Positions 9,391 through 18,547 of a DNA stretch of 30,598 nucleotides are shown here, piece after piece. The stretch covers positions 1 to 30,598 of the forward strand of contig JAJJLU010000573.1 of NCBI GenBank assembly GCA_023807065.1. Direction: 5' to 3'. Made by a program: the position numbers and the translations under genes. This DNA is from Isotricha intestinalis. Its lineage: Eukaryota; Ciliophora; Litostomatea; Vestibuliferida; Isotrichidae. Positions within the stretch are counted from its first letter, which is position 1, and each line of letters opens with the position of its first letter. Under the pieces are notes generated by a model that saw nothing but the letters and a program-made list of their open reading frames with translations, searched no databases and was not told the DNA's origin.

Positions 9391-10083
9391 ATGGGAGCAT
9401 GTTGTTCAGGAGCAACTCCAAATAAAGGAGAAGACTATATAACAGAAGTTCTTTCCTCTGAAAATTTTTTTTTGAAAGATTATTATTATAAAGATTTAAA
9501 AGAAAAAATAAATTCAATTCCATCAAAAGAATTAACAGATGAATTTAACTTAAGAAAAAATTTATATCCAATATTATTTGAACAAAACAAGGAAAAAAAT
9601 AAATATATTCAAATTCATAAAGGAATAATAAATGAATTATTATCAAAAGTAAAATCAAATCCATCAACAAATAATATAATATTTTGGTTATTTCCATATT
9701 TAAATCATATAAATGAAAAAAACACAGAAGAAATTTTATATGATATTTTCACAGAAGAAAATGAAGATCAATTAAATATTATTTCTATTTCTGAATTATT
9801 AGATTCTTATATTGATAACTGTACTATTTTATTAACTTTTGCTTTTTGGAATATTGTTTCTTCTAATGATTTAAAGAATTCTTATGATGAAATGAATTCT
9901 TTAATTTATACTAATGAACATAAAAATAAATTAGTTGAAAAAATTTTAGAAGATTTAAAGAATAAATATGATAGTTATGATTTGGTTACTGTTGATATTT
10001 TTTCTAATACGATTAAACCTTATCAAATATCTAATTATAGAATTGTTAGAAGTCTTCTGGGAAATCAGTTTGGAGTGTATTAA
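9391..10083 (+). CDS. Putative dual-acylated (MGACC) membrane-anchored protein
   Basis: 230 residues starting MGACCSGATPNKGED. Gly2 followed by Cys4 and Cys5 is the classic arrangement for N-myristoylation plus palmitoylation, which would fix the protein to the cytosolic face of the plasma membrane, cortex or cilium. The rest is soluble and seems mainly helical, with stretches such as NIIFWLFPYLNHIN and LLTFAFWNIVSSND, and no membrane helix. The C-terminus is NYRIVRSLLGNQFGVY. I do not recognise the family. The start is secured by the acylation motif and the context AAAAAAAATGG. The armadillo-like gene begins 67 bp downstream on the same strand. Confidence 0.8.
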   Translation: MGACCSGATPNKGEDYITEVLSSENFFLKDYYYKDLKEKINSIPSKELTDEFNLRKNLYPILFEQNKEKNKYIQIHKGIINELLSKVKSNPSTNNIIFWLFPYLNHINEKNTEEILYDIFTEENEDQLNIISISELLDSYIDNCTILLTFAFWNIVSSNDLKNSYDEMNSLIYTNEHKNKLVEKILEDLKNKYDSYDLVTVDIFSNTIKPYQISNYRIVRSLLGNQFGVY

Positions 10084-10150
10084 ATTTTTAATTTTTTTTT
10101 TAAATTATTTAAATATTTTTTTTTTATTTTTCAAATTTAATTGTTTTAAT

Positions 10151-11524
10151 ATGGATTGTATTAAAGATAAATTTAATGGAATGAAAAATCTTTATAATGA
10201 ATATTTAAAAGAATTATATGAAAGGAAAAGTTCTATTAGGAAAAATAAAATTTTTGGGAAAATTATGAAAAAAAGATTTGAAGGTTTAAATAAGGATAAT
10301 AAAAGTAATTTAGAAACTCCTATTAAATATAATTTTATTGAATGTAAAAAAGAAAATGTTAATAATAGTAATTTAGAAAATAATGATTTTAATGAAGATG
10401 ATATTAAATTTTTATATGAGAAAAGTTTAAATGAAAATAATTTAAATGAAAAGTTTTATAACATTAATTTATGTAATAAAATTATTACATTTATTAAAAG
10501 AAATTTAAATAATGAAATAAATGAATATTGTTTTATTATTTTAGGAAATTTTTTTTTGAATAAAAAAGATTTATATAAGATTGATTATTATAATTTTTTT
10601 CTTGATTTTTTAAAAGAGTTTAACCAAGAAAAAATAGATTTTCCAGAAATTAATTTAATAAATTATATTTTATGGTTAATTCAAATTTATATTTTTGAAA
10701 TTGACAATAAAATAAATGATAATTTATTAATTAATTTATCTTCTCTTTTACAAAAAAATATTTTCGAAGATAAAGAAATAAAATCAAAAGAAAATAAAAT
10801 AATATTTAATGAATATGTATTTAATATTTTAAATATTTTTGCAATATTATTTTCAAAAAATTATAAAATAAATGAACCTAAAATTTTTTTAAATTTTTTC
10901 TGTCAAATAATTTGTAATTTTTTAAAAGAAGAACATATTTTATTAAGTTTAGAAATTTTAAATAATATATTTGATTATGATAATTTCATTTTTGATATTC
11001 AACCTTTTATTAATATTTTAAATTATCTTTTTGACAGATTTAAAAATTATAAAAATGAAAATGAAAAAATTATAATTTATCTTTTAATTATATTACAAAA
11101 AACATTATTTATTTTTCAAAACACAGAAATTTTTTCTTCTAATTTATCCCAAACTAAAATTATTCCAATTTTAATTCAAAATTATTTAAAAGAATATAAA
11201 TTATTAAAATATATTTTAAATATATTAATATTATTCTTTGAATTTAGTTCAATGAACATTAAATCAATAGTAACATGTATAAATTATAATTTAATAGAAA
11301 TAATAACAAATAATATTCAAACTTTAAATGGAATGAATTTAAATATAACAATAAAATATTTAAAGCTTTTATTAAATATAATAATATTTTTAAAAGAAAA
11401 CAAAATAGAATATCCTAAATTAAGTATTCATATAGAATCAATAAAATATAAATTAGAACAATTCACTCTTCACTCAAATCAGGAAATATCAAATTTATCA
11501 AATCAAATATTACAAATAATATAA
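10151..11524 (+). CDS. Armadillo/importin-alpha-like helical-repeat protein
   Basis: 457 residues from the ATG at 10151; the frame is open further upstream, but that part overlaps the MGACC gene in another frame and is hydrophobic shadow sequence. Residues about 20-50 are strongly basic (YERKSSIRKNKIFGKIMKKR), reminiscent of an importin-beta-binding segment. From about residue 90 to the end the protein is a run of hydrophobic helix pairs typical of ARM/HEAT repeats, e.g. LLSLEILNNIFDYDNFI and IKYLKLLLNIIIFL. Importin-alpha would carry NLS cargo into the nucleus. However, the Trp-Asn ladder that binds NLS is not evident, so a divergent or non-transport ARM protein is equally possible. It lies 67 bp after the MGACC gene. 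Confidence 0.7.
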   Translation: MDCIKDKFNGMKNLYNEYLKELYERKSSIRKNKIFGKIMKKRFEGLNKDNKSNLETPIKYNFIECKKENVNNSNLENNDFNEDDIKFLYEKSLNENNLNEKFYNINLCNKIITFIKRNLNNEINEYCFIILGNFFLNKKDLYKIDYYNFFLDFLKEFNQEKIDFPEINLINYILWLIQIYIFEIDNKINDNLLINLSSLLQKNIFEDKEIKSKENKIIFNEYVFNILNIFAILFSKNYKINEPKIFLNFFCQIICNFLKEEHILLSLEILNNIFDYDNFIFDIQPFINILNYLFDRFKNYKNENEKIIIYLLIILQKTLFIFQNTEIFSSNLSQTKIIPILIQNYLKEYKLLKYILNILILFFEFSSMNIKSIVTCINYNLIEIITNNIQTLNGMNLNITIKYLKLLLNIIIFLKENKIEYPKLSIHIESIKYKLEQFTLHSNQEISNLSNQILQII

Positions 11525-11603
11525 AAACAAAAAAATAAAAAAATAAATAAATATAACATGATTTAATAAAAAATAAATAATTATAAAAAAATTATTATAA
11601 TTT

Positions 11604-12149
11604 TTAAAAAGTTAAAAACATATCATTCCATTTAGCACCTCCATGAGTAGATTGACTAACACCTTGACATTTGAATCCTAATTTTTCATAATAATGAATT
11701 AAATGATCTTTACAAGTAAGAATCATTCCTTTCTTATTTCTTTTCTTACTTAATTCAATTAAAAATTTCATTAAATTTTCAGCAACACCTTGTCTCCTAT
11801 AATCAGGTAAAACATCTAAACCAAAAACAGTTTGATATTTTCCATTTTTATTATGTAATTTAACATTATGATATAATTCATCAGGTAAATTTGCTTCATC
11901 ATAAGTACATCCGTCAACGAAACCTATTAATTTTTTTTCTTCCTTACTTTCTGCTATCACAAAATTTTCTGGAAATGCTTTAAATCTTTCAATGAAATCC
12001 TCTTTTTTTGCTGCTTCTGATGGAGGAAAACATATTTGCTCTATTTCTATTATTTCAGATATTTCATTTTCTTTTGCTAATCTTATTGTTATTTCTAAAG
12101 GATTTCCTGTCTTAGGGTTTTTTATTGTTATTTTTTTCTCTTCTTCCAT
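11604..12149 (-). CDS. GNAT-family N-acetyltransferase, bacterial AANAT-like type
   Basis: 181 residues. GNAT enzymes move the acetyl group of acetyl-CoA to an amine. Motif A is present as GLDVLPDYRRQGVAENLM (110-127), with RRQGVA (118-123) as the pyrophosphate-binding loop. Motif B is YYEKLGF (153-159). FPPSEAA (41-47), LHNKNGKYQ and the end STHGGAKWNDMFLTF resemble, from memory, a subfamily common in Firmicutes and other anaerobic bacteria and related to arylalkylamine acetyltransferases. The acceptor amine is unknown. The N-terminus carries about 18 extra residues before the domain. There is no targeting signal or intron. Similarity to bacterial members rather than to usual eukaryotic GNATs suggests horizontal acquisition. 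Base composition already resembles its neighbours. Confidence 0.9.
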   Translation of the reverse strand: MEEEKKITIKNPKTGNPLEITIRLAKENEISEIIEIEQICFPPSEAAKKEDFIERFKAFPENFVIAESKEEKKLIGFVDGCTYDEANLPDELYHNVKLHNKNGKYQTVFGLDVLPDYRRQGVAENLMKFLIELSKKRNKKGMILTCKDHLIHYYEKLGFKCQGVSQSTHGGAKWNDMFLTF

Positions 12150-12296
12150 TTTTTTCCTTTTTTTTAAGGTTAAATTTAGAATAATTAAATTGAAAGTTTA
12201 ATAGATTTTCAAAAAAAAATTAAATTATTATCTTAAAAATAAATAAAAAATAATTAATACAAAAAAAAAAAAAAATAAAAAAATATATAATAAAAA
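12150..12296. promoter_or_regulatory. Compact divergent promoter region (inferred)
   Basis: 147 bp separate the divergent start codons of the GNAT gene and the WD40 gene at 12297. Both transcription starts must lie in this short A/T-rich spacer. Long A runs sit immediately before the WD40 ATG. No defined element was recognised. Confidence 0.4.
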
Positions 12297-13214
12297 ATGC
12301 AACCTATCCTGTTAACAGACTCAATAATATTAGCAAATATAACAAAAAGTGACATAATAAAATATCACACTCAATATCCAAATTGTGTATGTATATTAAA
12401 TGATGGAAGAATAGCATCATCAGGATGTGATTACACAATAAATATACATAACAGAGATAATTTCATATTAGATTTTCAAATAAAAGAAAATACAAATAGC
12501 ATAATATATATTCATCAATTAAGAAATGATTTACTTGTTTCATGTAGTGAAGATGGATATTTACATTTTTATAGTATATTAAATAATAATTATAATTTAA
12601 TTAATACTATAAAATCACATGAAAAAGCAATTTATAAAATAATAGAATTATCAAATGGAAATTTATGCTCTTGTTCTTTAGATAAAACAATAATTACTTA
12701 TGATTCTAATTTAAAACCTAATTTTATTATTGTTAATGAATTTAAAGAAATGATACAAGATATTTGTGAAACTAAACAAAATGAAATTTGTGGTGTTTCT
12801 TCTTATGATAAATTTATGTTATTTTATGATCTTAATTTAAATATTATTAAAGCTAGATTTAAAAATATTAATATTACTCCTTGGAATAATAGTTTAAAAA
12901 TGATTAATCAACAATTTTTATGTGTTTTTGGAAAAGATCAAATTACTGTTTTTGATGTTTTTAAATATAATATAGTTAATAAAGTTAATACTTTAAAAAG
13001 TGATTTTATTAGTTCTTTTCTTTTAATTAAAGATAGATTAATTACTGGTGATTTTAATGGAAATTTAAAAGAATGGAAAATTAATGGAAGTAAAATTGAA
13101 GAAAAAACTATTATGGAAAGAGCACATGTTACTGGAGTTGTTTCTATGGATTTATTACTTGATGGAAGAATTGTTACTGCTTCTCAAGATAAAACTTTGA
13201 AAGTTTGGAGCTAA
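12297..13214 (+). CDS. WD40-repeat beta-propeller protein
   Basis: 305 residues, almost all one seven-blade-sized propeller. Blade ends are visible as CSEDGYLHFYS, CSLDKTIITYD, GDFNGNLKEWK and ASQDKTLKVWS, with inner turns such as SNGNLCSCS and DGRIVTASQ. WD40 propellers act as protein-protein platforms; no catalytic residues are expected. Unlike the WD40 genes at 806 and 17038, it has no N-terminal module, coiled coil or membrane helix. The ATG follows a long A run. It is the first of two + strand propeller genes in a row. Its partner cannot be inferred. Confidence 0.85.
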   Translation: MQPILLTDSIILANITKSDIIKYHTQYPNCVCILNDGRIASSGCDYTINIHNRDNFILDFQIKENTNSIIYIHQLRNDLLVSCSEDGYLHFYSILNNNYNLINTIKSHEKAIYKIIELSNGNLCSCSLDKTIITYDSNLKPNFIIVNEFKEMIQDICETKQNEICGVSSYDKFMLFYDLNLNIIKARFKNINITPWNNSLKMINQQFLCVFGKDQITVFDVFKYNIVNKVNTLKSDFISSFLLIKDRLITGDFNGNLKEWKINGSKIEEKTIMERAHVTGVVSMDLLLDGRIVTASQDKTLKVWS

Positions 13215-13577
13215 GATTATTATTAAATAATAATTGGTTTTTGTTATTTAAAAAAATAATTTTTATTTTTTTGGTTTTTTTGATTTAAAATTTAAATAAG
13301 AAAATTTTAATTGTTATATATATAATTTTTAAAATAATAATATTTCATTTATTATTAATATATTTCCTAATTTTCTTAGATAATAGTTTTTTTTTCTTTG
13401 ATTCTATAATATCTTTATTTTCAAGAATTAATCTAAAACATATAATTATCATTTTTCCATAACTAAAAAAATAATAATAGGATTTTTAATTATTAAATAT
13501 AATAAAAGAAGAATTATAGTTTTATTTTAAAAAATAAATGAAAAATTTAAATAATATGTAAATAACAAAAATAAATA
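13215..13577. other. Intergenic spacer, nothing recognised
   Basis: 363 bp between two + strand propeller genes, with T-rich runs and no open frame of note. It presumably holds the terminator of the upstream gene and the promoter of the downstream one. Confidence 0.4.
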
Positions 13578-14456
13578 ATGGAAGAAAAAGCAGAATTATT
13601 TTCATATTTTCAATTATATTTTTTTTTCCCTGGAATTTATTTAGAAGATAATAAATATATATCAAAAAGAAATAATGATATTATTTTATATGATATTAAA
13701 ACTAATAGATATAAAAAAATAATTTATGAAACAAATTATAATAAATTATTAAATAAATCATCAGACAATAAAATCTTATTTTTATCAAATAAAGAAGAAG
13801 TTGCTTTATTTAATATTGAATTAGAACAATTTATATCAATTTTAAAATACGAAGATTTTTTAACTGTAAATATTTATGAAAAAGAAAAGAGAAAAATAAT
13901 AATTTCTTTATCTCAAAAAAAATTTTTTATTTGGGATTTTTTTACTTATGAAATAATATATGAAAAAGATTTAATTAATTTTCCTACTATTGAAATTTTA
14001 AATACTATTGAAACAAAAGAATATTTTATTTACTTAAATAATTTTGAAAAGAAAATTTTCAGTATTAATAAAAATAACTTTGATATTAACTTATTTAATA
14101 TAAATTATTTTCCTCAAAGTATAACTTATTATAATGATAACATAATAATATTTACAAATGAAGAAAATATTATTATTTATAATTTTATTTTAAAAAAAGA
14201 AATAAATCAAATAAAAATTTATGAAAAAAAATCAAATGAAGATTTTATTAAAAATCTTTGTTATAATATAAACAAAACAGAGAAATATATTTTAATACAA
14301 AAAAATAAAATCTTCTTATATGAAAAACAAAAGGAAGAATTAACTTTAAAAAAAATATTTAAATTAAATGGAATTTATATTAATTATTTATATAATAATT
14401 TTATTGTATGTAAATTAAATGAAGATGAATTAATAATAGAAAAACTAAATATATAA
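13578..14456 (+). CDS. Divergent beta-propeller-like protein
   Basis: 292 residues, rich in Ile, Asn, Lys and Phe. About six to seven units end in WD-like strands: NDIILYDIKTNR, EEVALFNIELEQ, KKFFIWDFFTYE, ENIIIYNFILKK and KNKIFLYEKQ. The repeat length (about 40 residues) and strand pattern support a degenerate WD40 propeller, though the GH and WD dipeptides are mostly lost. It follows the WD40 gene at 12297 on the same strand; tandem duplication is possible but similarity is low. It has no signal peptide or membrane helix. The ATG at 13578 is preceded by AAATA. The function is unknown. Confidence 0.7.
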   Translation: MEEKAELFSYFQLYFFFPGIYLEDNKYISKRNNDIILYDIKTNRYKKIIYETNYNKLLNKSSDNKILFLSNKEEVALFNIELEQFISILKYEDFLTVNIYEKEKRKIIISLSQKKFFIWDFFTYEIIYEKDLINFPTIEILNTIETKEYFIYLNNFEKKIFSINKNNFDINLFNINYFPQSITYYNDNIIIFTNEENIIIYNFILKKEINQIKIYEKKSNEDFIKNLCYNINKTEKYILIQKNKIFLYEKQKEELTLKKIFKLNGIYINYLYNNFIVCKLNEDELIIEKLNI

Positions 14457-14565
14457 GTTAAAATATATTTTTTTAAACTTAAATTTAAATTATTATTTCT
14501 TAACAATTTTACCAAATTACCCATTTACTCTTATATATAATAATATATTCTTAATAAATAATACT

Positions 14566-15219
14566 TTATTTTTTATTTGTAATACTTCTTATTTGAAAAT
14601 TACTTTCAATTTCATTATCATAATGAATATTTATTTTTTCAATATTTTTATAAAAATTAAATTTGCTTTTTTTCAAATTATTATTAGTAAAATTTCCTTC
14701 AGTTTTAATTAAATCTTTTGCAATTTTTATTTTTTTATTTTTTAAAGGTAAAATTATTTTATGGTTTTGATAAAATCTATTTCTAATTCGATTAGTATAA
14801 TTATAATTAGTTTTATTAATATTATTATTATAGTTATTACTATTATCTCTTAAAGTAAAATCATCAGCATCAAAAATTTTAATTGTCAATTTTTTATTTC
14901 TTGGAGTTTTATATTTCCTATTAATTTTTTCATTTAAAAAATCAATTAAAGCATTTTTCATTTCATTTTTATTTTCTTTTTTATTATTTACAAAAGAAGA
15001 ATTTTTTATTATTGTAATTTTTGAAATATCTTCTTGAATTTTTTGATAAGAATTAATTAAAGATGAATTAAATTTTAATAATTCATTTTGAAAAGGAATT
15101 CTCCTTAATTCTATTAAAGGAGGCTTTTTATTTTCTAATTCACATCTTTCTATATGATGACCTTTTACTATTAATTTAGTTGGCATTAATAATCGTCTTT
15201 TATAAAGAAATTGTGACAT
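14566..15219 (-). CDS. Basic protein, unrecognised
   Basis: 217 residues, strongly basic (Lys, Arg, Asn). The N-terminus MSQFLYKRRLLMPTKLIV and the stretch ELENKKPPLIELRRIPFQ look less repetitive than the rest and may be the conserved part. The middle has an Asn/Tyr run (about 125-145) and the C-terminal third is Lys-rich. No known domain, signal peptide or membrane helix is visible. The charge would suit a nucleic-acid or tubulin-binding protein, but that is only a guess. The start context is TAAAATGTC. It is convergent with the propeller gene, with a 109-bp gap. Confidence 0.6.
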   Translation of the reverse strand: MSQFLYKRRLLMPTKLIVKGHHIERCELENKKPPLIELRRIPFQNELLKFNSSLINSYQKIQEDISKITIIKNSSFVNNKKENKNEMKNALIDFLNEKINRKYKTPRNKKLTIKIFDADDFTLRDNSNNYNNNINKTNYNYTNRIRNRFYQNHKIILPLKNKKIKIAKDLIKTEGNFTNNNLKKSKFNFYKNIEKINIHYDNEIESNFQIRSITNKK

Positions 15220-15674
15220 TTTATTAATTAATTTTTTTTCAAATATTATTATAATTGTTTTAGTATGTTTTTAAATGTATAACAGTTATTTTTAGAATGT
15301 AAAAAATATTTTTTTTAAAAATGATAAAATAAAATAATTTTTTTGTTTAACTTTGAAATATTTTAATTAAATGTAGAAATTATTTTTAACAGCAAAAAAA
15401 ACATTTAATTATTTTTCATATAATTATAATATAATTAAATCTCAATAACTAAATATTATAAAATAATTAAACTTAAAAAAAAATCAAAAAAATTGAATTT
15501 AAAATAGTATTAAATTTCCTTAAAGAATTAATACATAAATTAATATATTTTTTTTAAGATTTTAAATTATATAATTATTATCTTATTATAATTATTTTTA
15601 TAATATTTTTAATATTGTCCCTTTTTGTATTTTAAAAAAATTATTAAGATAAAAGAAAAATATAAGTTAAATCA
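15220..15674. other. Divergent intergenic spacer, nothing recognised
   Basis: 455 bp between divergent start codons, containing the promoters of both basic-protein genes. It is nearly pure A/T with one C-rich spot (TTGTCCCTTTTTG near 15615). No RNA gene or open frame was recognised. Confidence 0.4.
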
Positions 15675-16520
15675 ATGGGTAAAAAAAGAAATAAAAGAAA
15701 CACAAGTGACTTAGATTCAGAAGAAGAAATTTTTGAGGATTCAAATTTAGAAAAATCAATATCAGAAGAAAATAATATTAATAATTATTTATCTTCAGAA
15801 GAAGAAAATAAAAATAAAAATATAATATCAAAGAATAAAAAACTAAATGATTATAAAAAAAATAAAAGAGAAGATTTATTAAAAATGTTAATTCCTGATT
15901 TTTCTAAAAATAATAATGAAATAAAAAATAATAATAATTTGATTTATAATAATAAAAATAAAGAAATTGAAAAGTTAATTTTAGAAAATAAAGAAAAATT
16001 TAAAATGTTAGAAAATTTAAAATTAGAAAAAAGAGAAATCAAAGAAAATAAAGAAACAAAAATTTTAGATATTTATAAAGAAAAACCTTTAAAAAAGATA
16101 ATTGAAAAAGGAAGAAAAATGATTGATAAGTTAAAAGATGATAAAATAAAAAATAGAGAAAAATTTTTAAAAGAAAAAGAAAATGTTTTAAAAAATAAAG
16201 AAAAAATTTTAAATCAAAAAGAAAATAAACTTGAAAAAATTGAATCTTATCAAAAAAAAAGACATAAAAAATATTTAATTTTAAAAAAAAAGTTTAATCA
16301 ATTAAAAAATAAAAAATCACATTCTTTTCTAATTTTCAAAAATAAATGTGTTAGAAATAATTATATTCAATTTAATAAAAATACTTTATTTTTTAAAGAT
16401 AATAAATATATTATAAATATTCCCTATGGAATTCTTTCTTTAGATGATAAAAAAATAATTTGGTCATTTAAAAGATTTATAATAAATAAAATTAATCAAT
16501 ATTATTCATATAAAAATTAA
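15675..16520 (+). CDS. Lys/Glu/Asn-rich coiled-coil protein, unrecognised
   Basis: 281 residues starting MGKKRNKRNTSDLDSEEE. Acidic Ser-Glu clusters (SDLDSEEE, SSEEE) near the N-terminus look like CK2 target sites and, with the basic start, suggest a nuclear or nucleolar protein. Residues about 95-215 are a charged coiled coil. The last 60 residues (NNYIQFNKNTLFFKDNKY onward) look like beta strands of a small folded domain. I cannot assign a family; a chromatin-complex subunit of the Sds3/BRMS1 kind was considered but no diagnostic motif is present. The ATG follows AATCA. Confidence 0.6.
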   Translation: MGKKRNKRNTSDLDSEEEIFEDSNLEKSISEENNINNYLSSEEENKNKNIISKNKKLNDYKKNKREDLLKMLIPDFSKNNNEIKNNNNLIYNNKNKEIEKLILENKEKFKMLENLKLEKREIKENKETKILDIYKEKPLKKIIEKGRKMIDKLKDDKIKNREKFLKEKENVLKNKEKILNQKENKLEKIESYQKKRHKKYLILKKKFNQLKNKKSHSFLIFKNKCVRNNYIQFNKNTLFFKDNKYIINIPYGILSLDDKKIIWSFKRFIINKINQYYSYKN

Positions 16521-17037
16521 TAAACCATATTTTAATTCACATAAAATATTTAAACAAAATAAATATTTCAAAAAGACATTAAATAATTTAAAAATATAAA
16601 AAGATCATAATAATAAAATTCAAAAAAAAAAATTATAAATGATTAAATGAGGAATTAGACTGAATATTTATATTTCATAATAAATAAAATATCCTTGTGT
16701 CCTTTAAGATATTAAATTTTAAATTTTTTAATTAATATAGTTCTTTCTTTTTAGATTTATTTTTTTATTAATTATATGCCATTGATACTATTTTTTATTT
16801 TTATTTTTTATGATAACTATTTTATTGAATGTAAGATATAATTTTTAATCTTTTTTATAGTTAAAGAAAAAGTTAAGTTATTATAAACTATATTCATTCA
16901 ATGAAGGTTAAGAATTACAATTTATTTCATAAATCTAACATTTATAATTTTACTTATATCATTAATTGATTTAAAAGTACAAAAATATGATTAACATTAA
17001 CTATTATATTTTATTATATTTTATTATTTTTTATTAA
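16521..17037. other. Intergenic spacer, nothing convincing
   Basis: 517 bp between two + strand genes. A weak inverted repeat (ATTGAATG at 16824-16831, CATTCAAT at 16895-16902) brackets 63 bp. Its length and composition are compatible with chance. No gene was seen. Confidence 0.4.
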
Positions 17038-18507
17038 ATGTTTAACAACGAAAAAAAACTAGAAACAAAAGAAGTATTCTATAACAATTACAAAATAAAT
17101 ATTTCACCTCAAATTAACTCTTTAACAATAACAATATATAATCAAAATATATCAAATTATTATTATCAAGCAAATTTCAAATTACAAGATCTTCATAAAA
17201 TAAAATTATTAATTTCTAGAAGATCAATTAACGAAATCATTGATTTTATTTTAATATTAATAGAACAAAAAAACATTAAAATAGAAGAAAATGAAATTAA
17301 TTTAAAATTTATTTTAATTTCAACTATAATTAATCATCCAAACGTTGGATTTATTTTAAATAAAAAAAATATTATAATAAATAATAAAGATTATTATCTT
17401 TCTTTTATAAAAGAAAATAATAATTTGAAAAAAGATTTAAATTCAGATTTAGAAAAATTAAATGAAATGACTGAAAAAATGGTAAAAAATAATATATTAT
17501 TAAAAAAAGAAATAGAAGATAATAAAATGATAATAAATAAAATAGAAAACTCAATATCAAACTTAGAAAAAAAAATTTTTAAAGAGAAAAATGAAGTAAA
17601 AAAATATTTTTTAAAAAAAGTAAAGGAAATAAAGTTAAAGAATAATTACATAAGTTCAATGTCAATTTTACCATCAGGAAAAATAATATCAATATCAAAT
17701 GATAAATCAATTAAAATAATAGATTTAAATTTTAATACTATTCAAACAATAGAAAAAGCACATGAAGATTTAATAACAAATTCAGATATAAAAGACGAAG
17801 ATAATTTTGTTACATGTTCAAATGATAAAAGCATAAAAACTTGGATAAAGAAAGAAAATAAATATCAAATAAATAAAATAATAAAAAAAGCTCATTTAAA
17901 CTCAATAAAAAAAATAATATATTATAATAATGAAAATTTAATTTCATGTTCTTTAGATAAATCAATTAAAATATGGAAAAAAAATAAAGATAATTATATT
18001 AATATTTTAACATTAAATCATTTAGATTTAATATATTCAATATTATTATTAAAAGATAAAAATATATTAATATCTTCTGGAATTGATGGAACTAAATTTT
18101 GGTGTTTAAAGAAGTATATTTGTCTTTTTCACAATGAAGAAACTGTATGTAAATATCAAAATGCTTTGTGTAGACTTAATAAAGATAATATTATTGTTCA
18201 AGGAAATGAAAAAAAAGGAAATTTTTTAAAAATTATTTCTATTGAGAAAAAAGAGATTATTAATAATATTAAGATTCCTTTTCAATGTAGTGTTATTCAT
18301 TATATTATAAATAAAGAAATTATTATTATTGGAAGTAAAAAGGATGAAATTATTGTTTATAGAAATTATACTTTTGAATTAATTCAAATTATTTTTTCAG
18401 CTCATATTGAAAGTATTCTTGGAATAGTAGAATTAAAAAATGGAAATATTATTTCTTTTTCTAAAGATAATAGTATTAAAATTTGGGAAACAAAAATAAA
18501 TGAATAA
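17038..18507 (+). CDS. WD40-repeat protein with N-terminal module and coiled coil
   Basis: 489 residues. Residues 15-110 match the N-terminal module of the protein at 806 in pattern: Y-N-(N/D)-Y-x-I, then ITIYN-type strands, a helix with (I)EI..I..LI(E/D)..KI.I.E, then a strand. Residues 120-195 are a coiled coil. Residues about 200-489 are a WD40 propeller with clear blades: CSNDKSIKTW, CSLDKSIKIW and FSKDNSIKIW. Shared phrases with the 806 gene (YSILL..DKNILIS.G.D and FELIQ.I..AH) show that the two are paralogs. This copy lacks the membrane helix, so it should be soluble. Propellers of this kind are scaffolds; partners are unknown. It starts at the first ATG. Confidence 0.85.
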   Translation: MFNNEKKLETKEVFYNNYKINISPQINSLTITIYNQNISNYYYQANFKLQDLHKIKLLISRRSINEIIDFILILIEQKNIKIEENEINLKFILISTIINHPNVGFILNKKNIIINNKDYYLSFIKENNNLKKDLNSDLEKLNEMTEKMVKNNILLKKEIEDNKMIINKIENSISNLEKKIFKEKNEVKKYFLKKVKEIKLKNNYISSMSILPSGKIISISNDKSIKIIDLNFNTIQTIEKAHEDLITNSDIKDEDNFVTCSNDKSIKTWIKKENKYQINKIIKKAHLNSIKKIIYYNNENLISCSLDKSIKIWKKNKDNYINILTLNHLDLIYSILLLKDKNILISSGIDGTKFWCLKKYICLFHNEETVCKYQNALCRLNKDNIIVQGNEKKGNFLKIISIEKKEIINNIKIPFQCSVIHYIINKEIIIIGSKKDEIIVYRNYTFELIQIIFSAHIESILGIVELKNGNIISFSKDNSIKIWETKINE

Positions 18508-18547
18508 TAAATAAATAGTTTAATTATTTTATTAATATTTTATTTTA

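Noticed and set aside
9968..10150. Hydrophobic N-terminal extension of the ARM-like protein
   Set aside because: It overlaps the MGACC gene in another frame. The ATG at 10151 gives a sensible soluble start.
16824..16902. 8-bp inverted repeat with a 63-bp spacer
   Set aside because: The arms are short and A/T-rich, so chance is sufficient; no target-site duplication or transposase is present.
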